DNA from: Desulfobacca sp.
Lineage (GTDB): Bacteria; Desulfobacterota; Desulfobaccia; Desulfobaccales; Desulfobaccaceae
Assembly: GCA_028695935.1 (NCBI GenBank)
Contig: JAQVHY010000003.1
Coordinates: forward strand, 1 to 60,963
Reading direction: 5' to 3'
DNA length: 60,963 nt
Within the stretch, counting starts at the first letter, position 1; each line of letters begins with the position of its first letter. The position numbers were made by a program, and so were the translations under genes. Below, piece by piece: positions 35,482-43,964 of the stretch. The notes under the pieces were generated by a model that saw nothing but the letters and a program-made list of their open reading frames with translations, did not search any database and was not told the origin of the DNA.

Positions 35482-36039
35482 TTATTTCTTGTCGGGTACT
35501 TTAGTCTCGGGCAAGACTGGTTGTGTAATGGCCTTAACATAATCAGAGAAAAGGTACATTTGGGTCTGTATAGTGGTAGCATGGTAAGTAAATAATGCAA
35601 TTATGGTAGCAAATATAACAATTGCTGTACTGATAATCCATGATCGGAGGCCTCTTATTCCAGAATGTATATCCCGCATATCGGCTTTGATATCACCTAT
35701 CGCACTATCGATATGAGCGAAACGGGCGTCAATGTATTTTTCAAAATGGCTACCGTCCGGAGTATTCTCAGGTTTCATGTTCTTCCCCGGTAAGTCTGTT
35801 TCTTTATTCTCAGGGCTTTTCCAGCTTGGTCTATGTCTGCTAACACTAAACCTGACAAAGTCATGTGGCGGTTGCTTTGTAGGCCTCAGCTTAATAGTCC
35901 ATTCTTCTGGTAATGAGCCTTCTGTTGTTCTGTATTCTGTACCATCTTCAAATTTGAAGACTTTTGTACCGTCTGGTAATGTTTGCAGTGAGTCGAGTAC
36001 CTTTGCTTCAAATTCCCTTTTAATTTTTTCTTGTTCCAT
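35482..36039 (-). CDS. Hypothetical membrane protein with coiled-coil stalk
   Basis: A 185-residue protein of unknown family. The first 75 residues look globular (DGTKVFKFEDGTEYRTTEG). Residues about 95-130 repeat DARFAHIDSAIGDIKADMRDIHSGI, a short coiled coil. One membrane segment follows (WIISTAIVIFATIIALFTY), and a short tail ends in lysines. The gene is more AT-rich than folC and the gene upstream, and its spacers are AT-rich too, so recent acquisition is possible. No partner is evident. Confidence 0.7.
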   Translation of the reverse strand: MEQEKIKREFEAKVLDSLQTLPDGTKVFKFEDGTEYRTTEGSLPEEWTIKLRPTKQPPHDFVRFSVSRHRPSWKSPENKETDLPGKNMKPENTPDGSHFEKYIDARFAHIDSAIGDIKADMRDIHSGIRGLRSWIISTAIVIFATIIALFTYHATTIQTQMYLFSDYVKAITQPVLPETKVPDKK

Positions 36040-36167
36040 GACTTACAATTATTAAAAATTTGTGCGTAAATAAAAAAGGCCTTTTATACAGTTCTAATTA
36101 TATTAATTATTTGGTTATCATGTCAATAATTTAAGCGTCAAACCTATAAATTTGGACACCGCTCACG

Positions 36168-37145
36168 CTAGCCTCCCAACGCCTCCTCCATAAACGCCAC
36201 TAACGCGGTCAGTTTTTCTTCCGGGTAATTCATAACTGGCGGACCTTCCGCCCAGGTCTCGATGAGAGCTATTGAAAAGGTCATGGCTGTAGCCCAGGGC
36301 GGGCTGACCTTGGGCACCTGGGCCAGATAAGCCCGATATCGGCTCAGAATTTCTGGGGCTTGGCTATGGATCAGGCTCCAGGCCAGGTATTTGAGCCGCA
36401 TGTAATTATAGGGTCTAGGCGCCACCTGCCAGCCGACGATCCCAAAGCGCCCCTCCGGGCAGCGGATAAGATGTTCGGGAGTAAAGACCGTATGCGCCAG
36501 ATTAGTGCCGCTCGGGGTCAGATGGATGGAGGTGGTCTGCTCCAGCTTATCCTGAAACGCGGCAAATAAGGTTGGGGGAACCCCGGCCGCGCTCAATTGG
36601 GCACTGCGGTTTCTGACCAGCTCCACCGCCCAATGGTAACTCTGGGCGATTTCGCCGCGCCGCGACGGTGGAGAGTCCAGACCCAGGCTTAGGCCCGCCG
36701 AAGTTTGCGACGCCTTTTCTGCGGCCAATGCCTTTTCCAGGGGCCGGGTCTTGAGCGTTTGAAACATCGGGGCTAATCGCAGGCTCTGGAACAGGGCGGT
36801 TAATTGCCCGGCCAGTTCCAGCACCGCGGCCTGATGCTCCGGAGCCTCAAAATCCTCCTGAGCCAGTAGTTGCCCGCTGATGTAAGGGTAAAGCAGAAAT
36901 CGGCCCGGTTGCCAGGCCAGCAACCGGGGGTAATCAAAGGCGGTATACAGGTGCGCCAGTTTTTCCAAAAACGGCCCGCTGGCCAGGGCCGCCGCCGGCC
37001 CGGTTTTGAGAACTAACGCCGCGCCCTGGGCATCCTGACAGTGCCAGGTCTGCTCCCCCAGGGCCGCTACCGGCGTCAGGTGCAATTCTTGGCATAGACC
37101 CTGATCCAGCGACAATTCCCCTGCTTCCTCAGCCTGGCGCATCAT
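36168..37145 (-). CDS. Aminoglycoside-phosphotransferase-fold protein, probably a pseudokinase
   Basis: A 325-residue protein that reads like the APH/choline-kinase fold: a small N-lobe (ALVLKTGPAAAL), a hinge-like segment (RFLLYPYISGQLL), and a helical C-lobe. In the catalytic region the usual H-x-D...N loop appears as HTVFTPEHL and the DxE-type metal motif as IVGWQVAPRPYNYMRL. Both key aspartates are missing. It is therefore probably not an active kinase, if the fold assignment is right. It lies alone on the minus strand, 129 bases upstream of the membrane protein gene. Function unknown. Confidence 0.6.
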   Translation of the reverse strand: MMRQAEEAGELSLDQGLCQELHLTPVAALGEQTWHCQDAQGAALVLKTGPAAALASGPFLEKLAHLYTAFDYPRLLAWQPGRFLLYPYISGQLLAQEDFEAPEHQAAVLELAGQLTALFQSLRLAPMFQTLKTRPLEKALAAEKASQTSAGLSLGLDSPPSRRGEIAQSYHWAVELVRNRSAQLSAAGVPPTLFAAFQDKLEQTTSIHLTPSGTNLAHTVFTPEHLIRCPEGRFGIVGWQVAPRPYNYMRLKYLAWSLIHSQAPEILSRYRAYLAQVPKVSPPWATAMTFSIALIETWAEGPPVMNYPEEKLTALVAFMEEALGG

Positions 37146-37221
37146 GGCGGGAGTGTATTACTCTCACCCGCAATTGTCAAGCCGGTCTTGAGGCTTATCA
37201 TGACAGCCGGAAATCGTCGGT

Positions 37222-37505
37222 TGAAGTTTATATCCCCCTCCCCCCAACCCCCTCCCACCAGGGGCGGGGGAGTTTCCGGATGAAAACCCGCTCTTCTCCA
37301 TCCTAAAACCCGCGTTTCCCTCCCCCTTGAGGGGGGAGGGCCAGGGTGGGGGTGAGAAATATCATATCATATCAATATATTGAAATTTATGTCCCTCTCT
37401 CTAACCCACTACCACCAGGAACGGGGGAGCTTCGGGATGGAAACTAACTCAACATTTTTCCCCTCGCCCCTTGAGGGGGAGAGGGTCAGGGTGAGGGGGG
37501 AAAGG
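37222..37505. repeat. Two diverged copies of a GC-rich palindromic element
   Basis: The spacer between the pseudokinase gene and the glucanotransferase gene has no gene. It holds two related blocks of about 115-130 bases (about 37222-37352 and 37382-37502). Each opens with a C-rich arm (CCCTC...CCC), has a shared centre (ccaccagg.acgggggag.ttc.ggatg.aaac), and ends with a G-rich arm (CCCTTGAGGGGG.GAGGG.CAGGGTG). Each can fold into a long hairpin. The copies resemble nonautonomous miniature repeats that are common in proteobacterial spacers. Confidence 0.75.
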
Positions 37506-37533
37506 GCGGCGGTCTCGGCTACCCGTTTAAAAT

Positions 37534-40500
37534 TTATGGCTGCTCCGTCTGGTTTCCGGGGGCGTAGAACAGGCGGATTTCTGCCGGCCCCAGAGTTACT
37601 GGCCGCGGTGATTCTAAAGCTAAGGGTGCGGCTTCGGGAGTGAGGTCAACGATCGCGTTTGCCGGGACGCCCATCACGGCTGGCCAATCGGGGAGCACAA
37701 ATCTCCGGGCCCGGCGCTTAGTATTGATTACTGCCAGCACCTGACCGGTATAGGTGTCCGATGATTTTAACAACATCACCACCGGCGTCGGGGCCGGAGT
37801 GAGGCGCTTAATCGGCCCTTCTTCCAACAGGATCGGGCAGCGTTTCTTAAGTTGATTAACGGCGCCGATAAAATTGGTCAGATCAAAGCGCGGTTGCTCC
37901 CAATCCTGGGGCCGGGTTTTGACCACATTGAGGCGCTTTCTAAAGCCATATTCATATCCCATGGGCATCATCAGGCCCGCGGAAAAAAACGCGGCAAACA
38001 GGTACCGTTGCCGGACTACTTCCACCGCGCCTCTGGCCTCCGCGGCCAGCCGCGGGGTATCGTGGGTTTCCGGGAAGCTGATGGAGGGCGCGATCTGCCG
38101 ATTGCTCTCGTACTGGTCCAGACACCAGTCGGCCTGGAAATCCCACCACTTGGAGCTATTACATAGGTAATCAAAACCGGCTTCCCGCAATTGGGCCATT
38201 TCCTCCAGACGACAGCCCAGGGTTTCGGCTACAAAACAGACCTCGGGATTTATGGCCCGGGCCGCGGCGATCAGCTTGGCCCAGAAAGGTCCGGGGATCT
38301 TATAGGCCGCGTCCGCCCGAAAGCCTTTAAGCCCCAATTCGAGGTATTTCTTGAGGACCGTCTCCCAAAAAGCCAGCAAGCCCTCGGGATCAGGCGGGGG
38401 CCAGTAATCGATTTCGGCCAGATCTCCCCAGACCGTAACTTTAGTTTCGTCCGCCGGATCAATACAGGAGGGATTCTTGATGCTGCCGTCCGGATTTTTG
38501 GCGTACCACTCCGGATGTTGGTCCACTAAGGGAGAATCGACCGCGGTATGATTGATCACCAGATCCATCATCACAGCTAGACCCCGCTGATTGGCCTGTT
38601 CCACAAAGTCCTGTAACGACACCCACGGGTCCTGGCCCTCCTCTACCAATAAAGGATGGAAACCAAAATAATCCTTGACCGCATAGAGGCTGCCGGAAAA
38701 GCCCGGATAATGGAAAGGATTGACAAATATCCAGTTAAAGCCCATGGCCGCGATCCGGTCCAGATGATCCAGCCAGCGGGGCATAGGCCCGGCCAACAGC
38801 GGGAAGAGATTGTAAATTATCGGTCCGTTACCCATAGTAATCCTTTCGCTTGGCCGGCCCGCGGCGGGCTGGGGCCGCTGCTCGGCCATCAGCGCGGCTA
38901 AGCGGCGGGCCGGCGGAGATTGGCGCATCTGCTCCACACTCCAGGGCATTTTGAGGCGCCAGTTGGGGTATTCGTGAATGGTGCCGGGAAAGTTCTGTTG
39001 ATCCAAGCCGCCAAAGACGTCCTCCAGGTTCAGGGCCAATAATCGACAAGGAGTCTGGGCTAAAAAAGTCAGAATCGCCCAACGCAGGTCGTCGGTTAAT
39101 TCCGGCAGGGCTTCCGGCTCCCTTGGACATCCCGGCGGCAGCAAGTTATGATCGGCAAGTAATTCCAGAATCCGTCGCTTATCGATTTGACGATCCTGAC
39201 GGTCCTGCTCGGCCAGGTCGGGATGGGGATAAAGCCCCAGTCGTTCCTTGACCTCGATATCGCGGCCCGCCCAGTACCCCGCTAAAGTCGGCAAATCGTG
39301 AGTTGTAGTTGAAGCCAGGGCTAGGGCCGGATAATCCTCGGGAGCGCAGAACCGGCCGTCGGCGGTGCGCTCGAAATAAAACAAGCGGTACGAAAAAATC
39401 TGCTCACGGTCCAGGGTTTCCCGGATATAACCGGGCACCGTGCCCAGATCTTCCCCAATAATCAGGGTCTGGTGGCGGACGCTTTCCAGGGCCAGAATCC
39501 GCAGCAACTCTTCGGAATTATACCGCACATAAGCGCCTTCGGCCGGACTTTTACCTTGGGGAATCCAGAACAGGCGGAACAGTCCCATGACATGATCGAC
39601 TCGCAAGGCTCCTGCCGAGTGGCAATTTTTCTGCAAGGTATCAATAATCAATTGGTAGCCGGTTTCCCGCAGGCGTTCCGGGATCAGGGGCGGCAGTTGC
39701 CAGTTCTGGCCCTGAGGATTAAAGGCATCGGGCGGCGCGCCGATCTCCATCTGGAGGGCGAACTGGTCCTGATAAGACCAGGTATCATGGCCGCCGGGAT
39801 AGACCCCTAAGGCGAGGTCGGGGTATAAGCCCACCGGCATGGCCAGATCGTCGGCCCGCTTGACTGCCCGCTGCAACTGTTCTTCGATTAGCCATTGCAC
39901 ATACTGGTAAAATAGAATTTCCCGAGGATGTCGACGAGCGAAAGCCTGGACCGCGGCGTGGTCGGGATGCTGATATTCCCGCGGCCACTCTGCCCAGCTA
40001 TAGAAGTTATGCCCCTGCTGCTGCCAGTGATCGGCCAGGCTTTGAAATATCGCCAGGGTCTGTAAGGGTTGGCCCTCCTGGGCGATATAGGAGGCCAGGG
40101 CTTGCCCGCGGGCCGTGCGGGGCTGCTCCGGAAACCCATGGCGGTCCCCAAAAGTGTCAAATAACAGTCTTAAGAAGCGCCGTTTGAGGTTGAACACCGA
40201 GGCATAGTTCACCTGATCGGCCTGGTTCAGGCGCGCTCTCTCGGTCTGGAAAGATGGTTGCGCCAGCAGGGCCTGGGCCGCGGGGCACTCGGCCAATTCG
40301 GGGATGGCTTCCAGGTCCAGATAAATCATGCTCCAAAAAAGGCGGCTGGACGGAGAGTAAGGACTGACATCCTCGGGATAGCGGTTGGTCAGGGTATTAA
40401 AAGGATTGAGGCCGATCAACCCGGCCTGGAGTTCACCTCCGGCCCAGTCCACCATGGCCAAGAGGTCACCGAAGTCGCCGACCCCCCAACCGTGCTCCCG

Positions 40501-41109
40501 GCGCAGGGCGTACAACGGAAAGATCAGCCCCCAGGTCCGTCCTCCCGCGGCTAAAGAGGGCGGCACGTGGGCCTGGTCCGGGGTAATAATCAGGCGGGTC
40601 TGCCCCTGCTGGTTCTGGTCCGGGGTCCGCACCTCAACCCGCAGCTCATAATAGCCCAGGGATAGATTTCCCGGTAACGATAGTTCCAGCCGCCCGTAGC
40701 CTTGACCCTCAACCAGCCGGGTTTCGGCCAGTTTGAGGTCCAGCCCTTGAATCTGGCCCCGCTCAACCTGACCTGCTTCGTCCACCAGTTGCCAATTGAT
40801 CGCCAGATGACCGGGTAACTGGCCCTCCGGTAGAGAAAGGTATAGATTACAGATAGGCGGACCCGCGGATTGAGACCAGACGACTACCGGCTCCAGTAAT
40901 TGATTCCAGGGCCGCTGGCGGCGTTCGGCCACGGCCTGCTGCAACTCTGCCAGGCTGTCCAGCCTCAGGCCCATGGCCTGGAGCAGAAGCTGTTTGGTCT
41001 CGCGAGCAGTGACATGGACCTGTCCGGCGTTGTCGGTGTACTCGGGTTCGATGCTGCACCACTGAGCCAGTTCATCTATTAATTCATTCCAGAGGTTATT
41101 TGATGGCAT
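37534..41109 (-). CDS. malQ: 4-alpha-glucanotransferase (GH77) fused to a GH13 alpha-amylase-type domain
   Basis: A two-enzyme chain of 1191 residues. The N-terminal 730 or so residues are MalQ (GH77): an N-terminal sandwich region, WGLIFPLYALRREHGWGVGDF, and the catalytic residues in ALRVDHVMGLFRLFW (nucleophile Asp), IIGEDLGTVP (acid Glu) and TTTHDLPTLAGYW. The C-terminal 430 are a GH13 domain with GFNWIFVNPFHYPG, MDLVINHTA, FRADAAYKIP (nucleophile), FVAETLG (acid) and SFPETHDTPR. All six catalytic residues are present. The ATG at 41109 has GGAG 6 bases upstream, better than the track start at 41148. It would move and trim maltodextrins in glycogen turnover, although no glg gene is adjacent. 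Confidence 0.92.
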   Translation of the reverse strand: MPSNNLWNELIDELAQWCSIEPEYTDNAGQVHVTARETKQLLLQAMGLRLDSLAELQQAVAERRQRPWNQLLEPVVVWSQSAGPPICNLYLSLPEGQLPGHLAINWQLVDEAGQVERGQIQGLDLKLAETRLVEGQGYGRLELSLPGNLSLGYYELRVEVRTPDQNQQGQTRLIITPDQAHVPPSLAAGGRTWGLIFPLYALRREHGWGVGDFGDLLAMVDWAGGELQAGLIGLNPFNTLTNRYPEDVSPYSPSSRLFWSMIYLDLEAIPELAECPAAQALLAQPSFQTERARLNQADQVNYASVFNLKRRFLRLLFDTFGDRHGFPEQPRTARGQALASYIAQEGQPLQTLAIFQSLADHWQQQGHNFYSWAEWPREYQHPDHAAVQAFARRHPREILFYQYVQWLIEEQLQRAVKRADDLAMPVGLYPDLALGVYPGGHDTWSYQDQFALQMEIGAPPDAFNPQGQNWQLPPLIPERLRETGYQLIIDTLQKNCHSAGALRVDHVMGLFRLFWIPQGKSPAEGAYVRYNSEELLRILALESVRHQTLIIGEDLGTVPGYIRETLDREQIFSYRLFYFERTADGRFCAPEDYPALALASTTTHDLPTLAGYWAGRDIEVKERLGLYPHPDLAEQDRQDRQIDKRRILELLADHNLLPPGCPREPEALPELTDDLRWAILTFLAQTPCRLLALNLEDVFGGLDQQNFPGTIHEYPNWRLKMPWSVEQMRQSPPARRLAALMAEQRPQPAAGRPSERITMGNGPIIYNLFPLLAGPMPRWLDHLDRIAAMGFNWIFVNPFHYPGFSGSLYAVKDYFGFHPLLVEEGQDPWVSLQDFVEQANQRGLAVMMDLVINHTAVDSPLVDQHPEWYAKNPDGSIKNPSCIDPADETKVTVWGDLAEIDYWPPPDPEGLLAFWETVLKKYLELGLKGFRADAAYKIPGPFWAKLIAAARAINPEVCFVAETLGCRLEEMAQLREAGFDYLCNSSKWWDFQADWCLDQYESNRQIAPSISFPETHDTPRLAAEARGAVEVVRQRYLFAAFFSAGLMMPMGYEYGFRKRLNVVKTRPQDWEQPRFDLTNFIGAVNQLKKRCPILLEEGPIKRLTPAPTPVVMLLKSSDTYTGQVLAVINTKRRARRFVLPDWPAVMGVPANAIVDLTPEAAPLALESPRPVTLGPAEIRLFYAPGNQTEQP

Positions 41110-41408
41110 ACCTTTCTCCGGGCCGCTCTCCTTTATCCGGAGTGACATGCAAAGATTATCTGACTTATGTTAATGTGTCGGGGATAAACCATGTGCCTTA
41201 GCATGGCAAGGGAAATTTTATCTTAAACAGGTTGAGACTGGCAAGATTATTGGAGATTGAATTTTTGATACGCGGTTGTTTGACTACGGTCTATTACGTC
41301 TTGACCTTGTCTTTCTAGAAAAAGATATTATGTTGTTGACATGTTTTGGGCTATATCGGGAGAGACCAGGTGTTTCAGCCAAATTACGGACCAGAACCTG
41401 AGACGGCC

Positions 41409-42248
41409 ATGATCGTCACCCAAGAGTTGAGCAAATATTATAAGCACCTGGTCGCCTTGGAAGGTTTGACCCTGAAGGTGCAGCCTGGGGAGATCTTTGG
41501 CCTGTTAGGGCCTAATGGCGCGGGCAAGACCACCACCATCAAGATTTTGACCACCCTGGCCCGCCCCAGTCGGGGATGGGCCCGTATTCAGGGCTATGAT
41601 GTGGTCCGCCAGCCCCTGGAAGTCAAGCGGCTGATCGGCGTCTGTCCCCAGGAAGTAAACCTGGACAAGGAGATGACCGCTTACGAAAACCTGTCGATCT
41701 ATGGCAAACTTTATCGGGTTCCGGATCTCAAACCGCGCATCCGGGAAATGCTGGCGCTGGGCGAATTATCGGCCCGGGCCCGCGATCTGGTCAAAGATTT
41801 TTCCGGCGGCATGCAACGGCGGCTGCTGATCTTGCGGGCCTTAATGTCCCGTCCGCGCCTTTTATTTCTGGATGAACCGACAGTCGGGCTGGACCCCCAG
41901 GTCCGCCGCCAGTTGTGGGACCTGATCGGCCAACTGCGGGCGGAGGGCATAACCATCATGCTGACCACCCACTATATTGAGGAGGCTGAAATTCTGTGCG
42001 ATCGGGTGGGCATTTTGAGCCGGGGGCGGCTGATCGCCCTCGATACGCCTCAGGCCCTGACCGCCCAGATCGGCGGCTATGTGCTGGAGTCCTTGAATAA
42101 CGGCCGACGGCAATATCTCCTGGTGAAGGATAAAGAAGAAGCTTATCTGCAAGCCCGGGGCCAGGAGGCCGGGGTTATTATCCGCCAGACCAACCTTGAA
42201 GATGTCTTTATTCAACTTACCGGCGAGCGGCTGCAGGCCGGAGATTAG
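41409..42248 (+). CDS. ABC-2 type exporter ATP-binding protein
   Basis: A 279-residue ATPase of the DrrA/NodI type. Walker A is GLLGPNGAGKTTTIK, the signature is KDFSGGMQRRLLI, Walker B is PRLLFLDEPTVGLD, and the switch histidine is in LTTHYIEEAE. The C-terminal tail LEDVFIQLTGE is typical of ATPases that pair with ABC-2 permeases. The track start is a TTG at 41346, but the ATG at 41409 fits the usual N-terminus (MIVTQELSKYYKHLVALEG). The upstream TTG cannot be excluded. The permease follows after a spacer containing a heptamer array. The exported substrate is unknown. Confidence 0.92.
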   Translation: MIVTQELSKYYKHLVALEGLTLKVQPGEIFGLLGPNGAGKTTTIKILTTLARPSRGWARIQGYDVVRQPLEVKRLIGVCPQEVNLDKEMTAYENLSIYGKLYRVPDLKPRIREMLALGELSARARDLVKDFSGGMQRRLLILRALMSRPRLLFLDEPTVGLDPQVRRQLWDLIGQLRAEGITIMLTTHYIEEAEILCDRVGILSRGRLIALDTPQALTAQIGGYVLESLNNGRRQYLLVKDKEEAYLQARGQEAGVIIRQTNLEDVFIQLTGERLQAGD

Positions 42249-42264
42249 TTCCCAGTTCTCAATA

Positions 42265-42292
42265 CAACTCGAAACTCAAAACTCGAAACTCA
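42265..42292. repeat. Heptanucleotide tandem repeat (aaactcg/aaactca)x4
   Basis: Four 7-base units (caactcg, aaactca, aaactcg, aaactca) fill the spacer between the ATPase and permease genes and end 2 bases before the permease ATG. They occupy the place of a ribosome site, and no Shine-Dalgarno sequence is visible there. Confidence 0.85.
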
Positions 42293-42294
42293 TC

Positions 42295-43032
42295 ATGAAC
42301 TGGTATCCGATCTTTTTAAGAGAAATCCTGCTGTTCGGACGGCGCCTGCTGCGGCTGGGCTACGTGATTTCGGCCCTCTTGATGCCGCTCCTTTATCTGA
42401 TGGCCTTTGGCCTGGGGCTAGGCAACCGAGTGGCCATTGACGGCAGCTCCTATCTCGACTACCTGCTCCCCGGCCTGATTGCCATGAGTTCGATGATCAA
42501 CTCCTACACCTGGATTGCTAATGGCCTGACCATGGGCCGCCTCTACTTCCACACCTTCCAGATCTACATCCAAGCCCCGGTTAGTCCGGCGGCCATTGTC
42601 TGGGGCCAGGTGATGTCTGGGATCGTCCGGGGGCTATTCTCGTCGCTGATCCTTTTGGGCCTGGGGTTTATCCTGGGTAGCGGCCTGGAATTAAATCTGA
42701 TCTTTGTCATCGCGCTCCTGGTTAATTGCCTGTTATTTTCTGCCTTCGGAGTGGTGGTCGGCATGAAATCCCGGTCGCACGAGGATACCGCCATCTTCAC
42801 GAATTTTTTCATTATGCCCATGGCGTTCTTCTGCGGCACCTTTTTCCCCATCGAGCAGATGCCCTGGATTTTGGGGTTGATCATCCACGCCCTGCCCTTG
42901 ACCCATACCAACCGGTTGCTCCGTACCCCCACCCTGACCCTGGAGACTATGGGTTCCCTGGCGGTATTGGGGGCCTTCAGTATTTTATGTCTGGGGCTGG
43001 GGGTAATTTTTATTCGGCGTTATAGCGAATAA
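42295..43032 (+). CDS. ABC-2 type exporter permease
   Basis: A 245-residue membrane protein of the ABC-2 family with about six hydrophobic segments. Examples are VISALLMPLLYLMAFGLGL, LIFVIALLVNCLLFSAFGVVVG and LAVLGAFSILCLGLGVIFI. The family segment NFFIMPMAFFCGTFFPIEQMP is visible. The track begins 99 bases upstream inside the ATPase gene, but the ATG at 42295 matches the family N-terminus (MNWYPIFLREILLFGRR). A heptamer repeat directly precedes this ATG. It forms an exporter with the upstream ATPase, for which a drug, polysaccharide or lipid substrate is possible. Confidence 0.9.
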   Translation: MNWYPIFLREILLFGRRLLRLGYVISALLMPLLYLMAFGLGLGNRVAIDGSSYLDYLLPGLIAMSSMINSYTWIANGLTMGRLYFHTFQIYIQAPVSPAAIVWGQVMSGIVRGLFSSLILLGLGFILGSGLELNLIFVIALLVNCLLFSAFGVVVGMKSRSHEDTAIFTNFFIMPMAFFCGTFFPIEQMPWILGLIIHALPLTHTNRLLRTPTLTLETMGSLAVLGAFSILCLGLGVIFIRRYSE

Positions 43033-43090
43033 TGTGGGCGGATATTGAAACACCATATCGGTTATGTCGAAAAATATACTGATCTTACCG

Positions 43091-43150
43091 TAGGGGTGAC
43101 CCGCCGCGTCGCCCCTAAGCCCCTATAGGGCGCAATAAATTGCGCCCCTA
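43091..43150. repeat. Two REP-like palindromes after the ABC genes
   Basis: TAGGGG...CCCCTA (43091-43117) is followed by a perfect stem GGGCGCAA-TAAA-TTGCGCCC (43128-43147) flanked by CTA. They lie between two convergent genes, where such palindromes can act as bidirectional terminators. The CTATAGGG edge resembles the flank of the RAYT-linked REPs. Confidence 0.7.
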
Positions 43151-43206
43151 CGAAGGTTATAGCCCCGACGAAGGTTGTAGTTATTCAGGAGAACTGAAAA
43201 TAGTCC

Positions 43207-43950
43207 TTACCAGAACATCCTGATGGCCAGGATGACCAGCAGGGCCGCAAAGATCTTTTTAAAGGTCGGGCCCGAAACGTAGGTCAATAACCGGGCGCCG
43301 ATCTGGGCCCCCAGGATACCGCCGACCCCCCAGGCCAGGCCAATCGGATAATTGACATGGGCCAACTTGCCGTGGGCCACCAGGGCCGAAAGCGAAATGA
43401 TCAGGATGGCCAGAAAAGAAGTCCCTACTGCCTCCTGCACCGACAGACCTAAGAAAATAGCCAGCGGCACCATAAGAAAGCCGCCGCCCAGACCGCTGAA
43501 ACTGGCGGCAACCCCGACCAGCACCCCAAGCAGTAACATGGCCAGGGCTTGCCAAAGCCCTCGACCCGGTGTCGGCGAATTCGGGGCGGTTACCGGACTC
43601 GCCGGGGTTTTTCCCTGGGTGAAGGCCATACGCAGCGCCAGAAGCAAGAGAATCAGGGCAAACAGTTTTTTAAAGGTAGCCGCGGCTACATAGGGTAGCA
43701 AGCGAGCGCCAACCTGGGCCCCCAGCAACCCGCCCGCCCCTAACAGCAGGCCGATGCGGCGGTTGACGTGCTGCAGACGGCGATGGGCGATGACCGCGGA
43801 TAAGGAAATGACCACAATGGCCAAAAAAGAGGTGCCCACCGCCTCCGGAACGCTGAGGCCCCAGAAAATGCCCAGCGGCACCATCAAAAAACCACCGCCC
43901 AGGCCGGTGAAGCTGGCCCCCAGGCCGACGGCCACGCCGACCATGATCAT
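43207..43950 (-). CDS. TauE/SafE-family membrane permease
   Basis: A 247-residue membrane protein with an obvious internal duplication. GASFTGLGGGFLMVPLGIF in the first half returns as AASFSGLGGGFLMVPLAIF in the second, followed in both by EAVGTSFLAI and the GLLGAQVGARLL / GILGAQIGARLL pair. This is the TauE/SafE fold, which exports sulfite, sulfonates or other organic anions. Its start lies 14 bases after the HdrA gene stop, so it is the last gene of the Hdr operon. That suggests, without proving, a sulfur-related substrate. Confidence 0.9.
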   Translation of the reverse strand: MIMVGVAVGLGASFTGLGGGFLMVPLGIFWGLSVPEAVGTSFLAIVVISLSAVIAHRRLQHVNRRIGLLLGAGGLLGAQVGARLLPYVAAATFKKLFALILLLLALRMAFTQGKTPASPVTAPNSPTPGRGLWQALAMLLLGVLVGVAASFSGLGGGFLMVPLAIFLGLSVQEAVGTSFLAILIISLSALVAHGKLAHVNYPIGLAWGVGGILGAQIGARLLTYVSGPTFKKIFAALLVILAIRMFW

Positions 43951-43964
43951 GACCAGGAGATAAA

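Noticed and set aside
37380-37643. 87-residue plus-strand ORF over the GC-rich element
   Set aside because: It is repeat sequence read as protein and runs antisense into the glucanotransferase gene.
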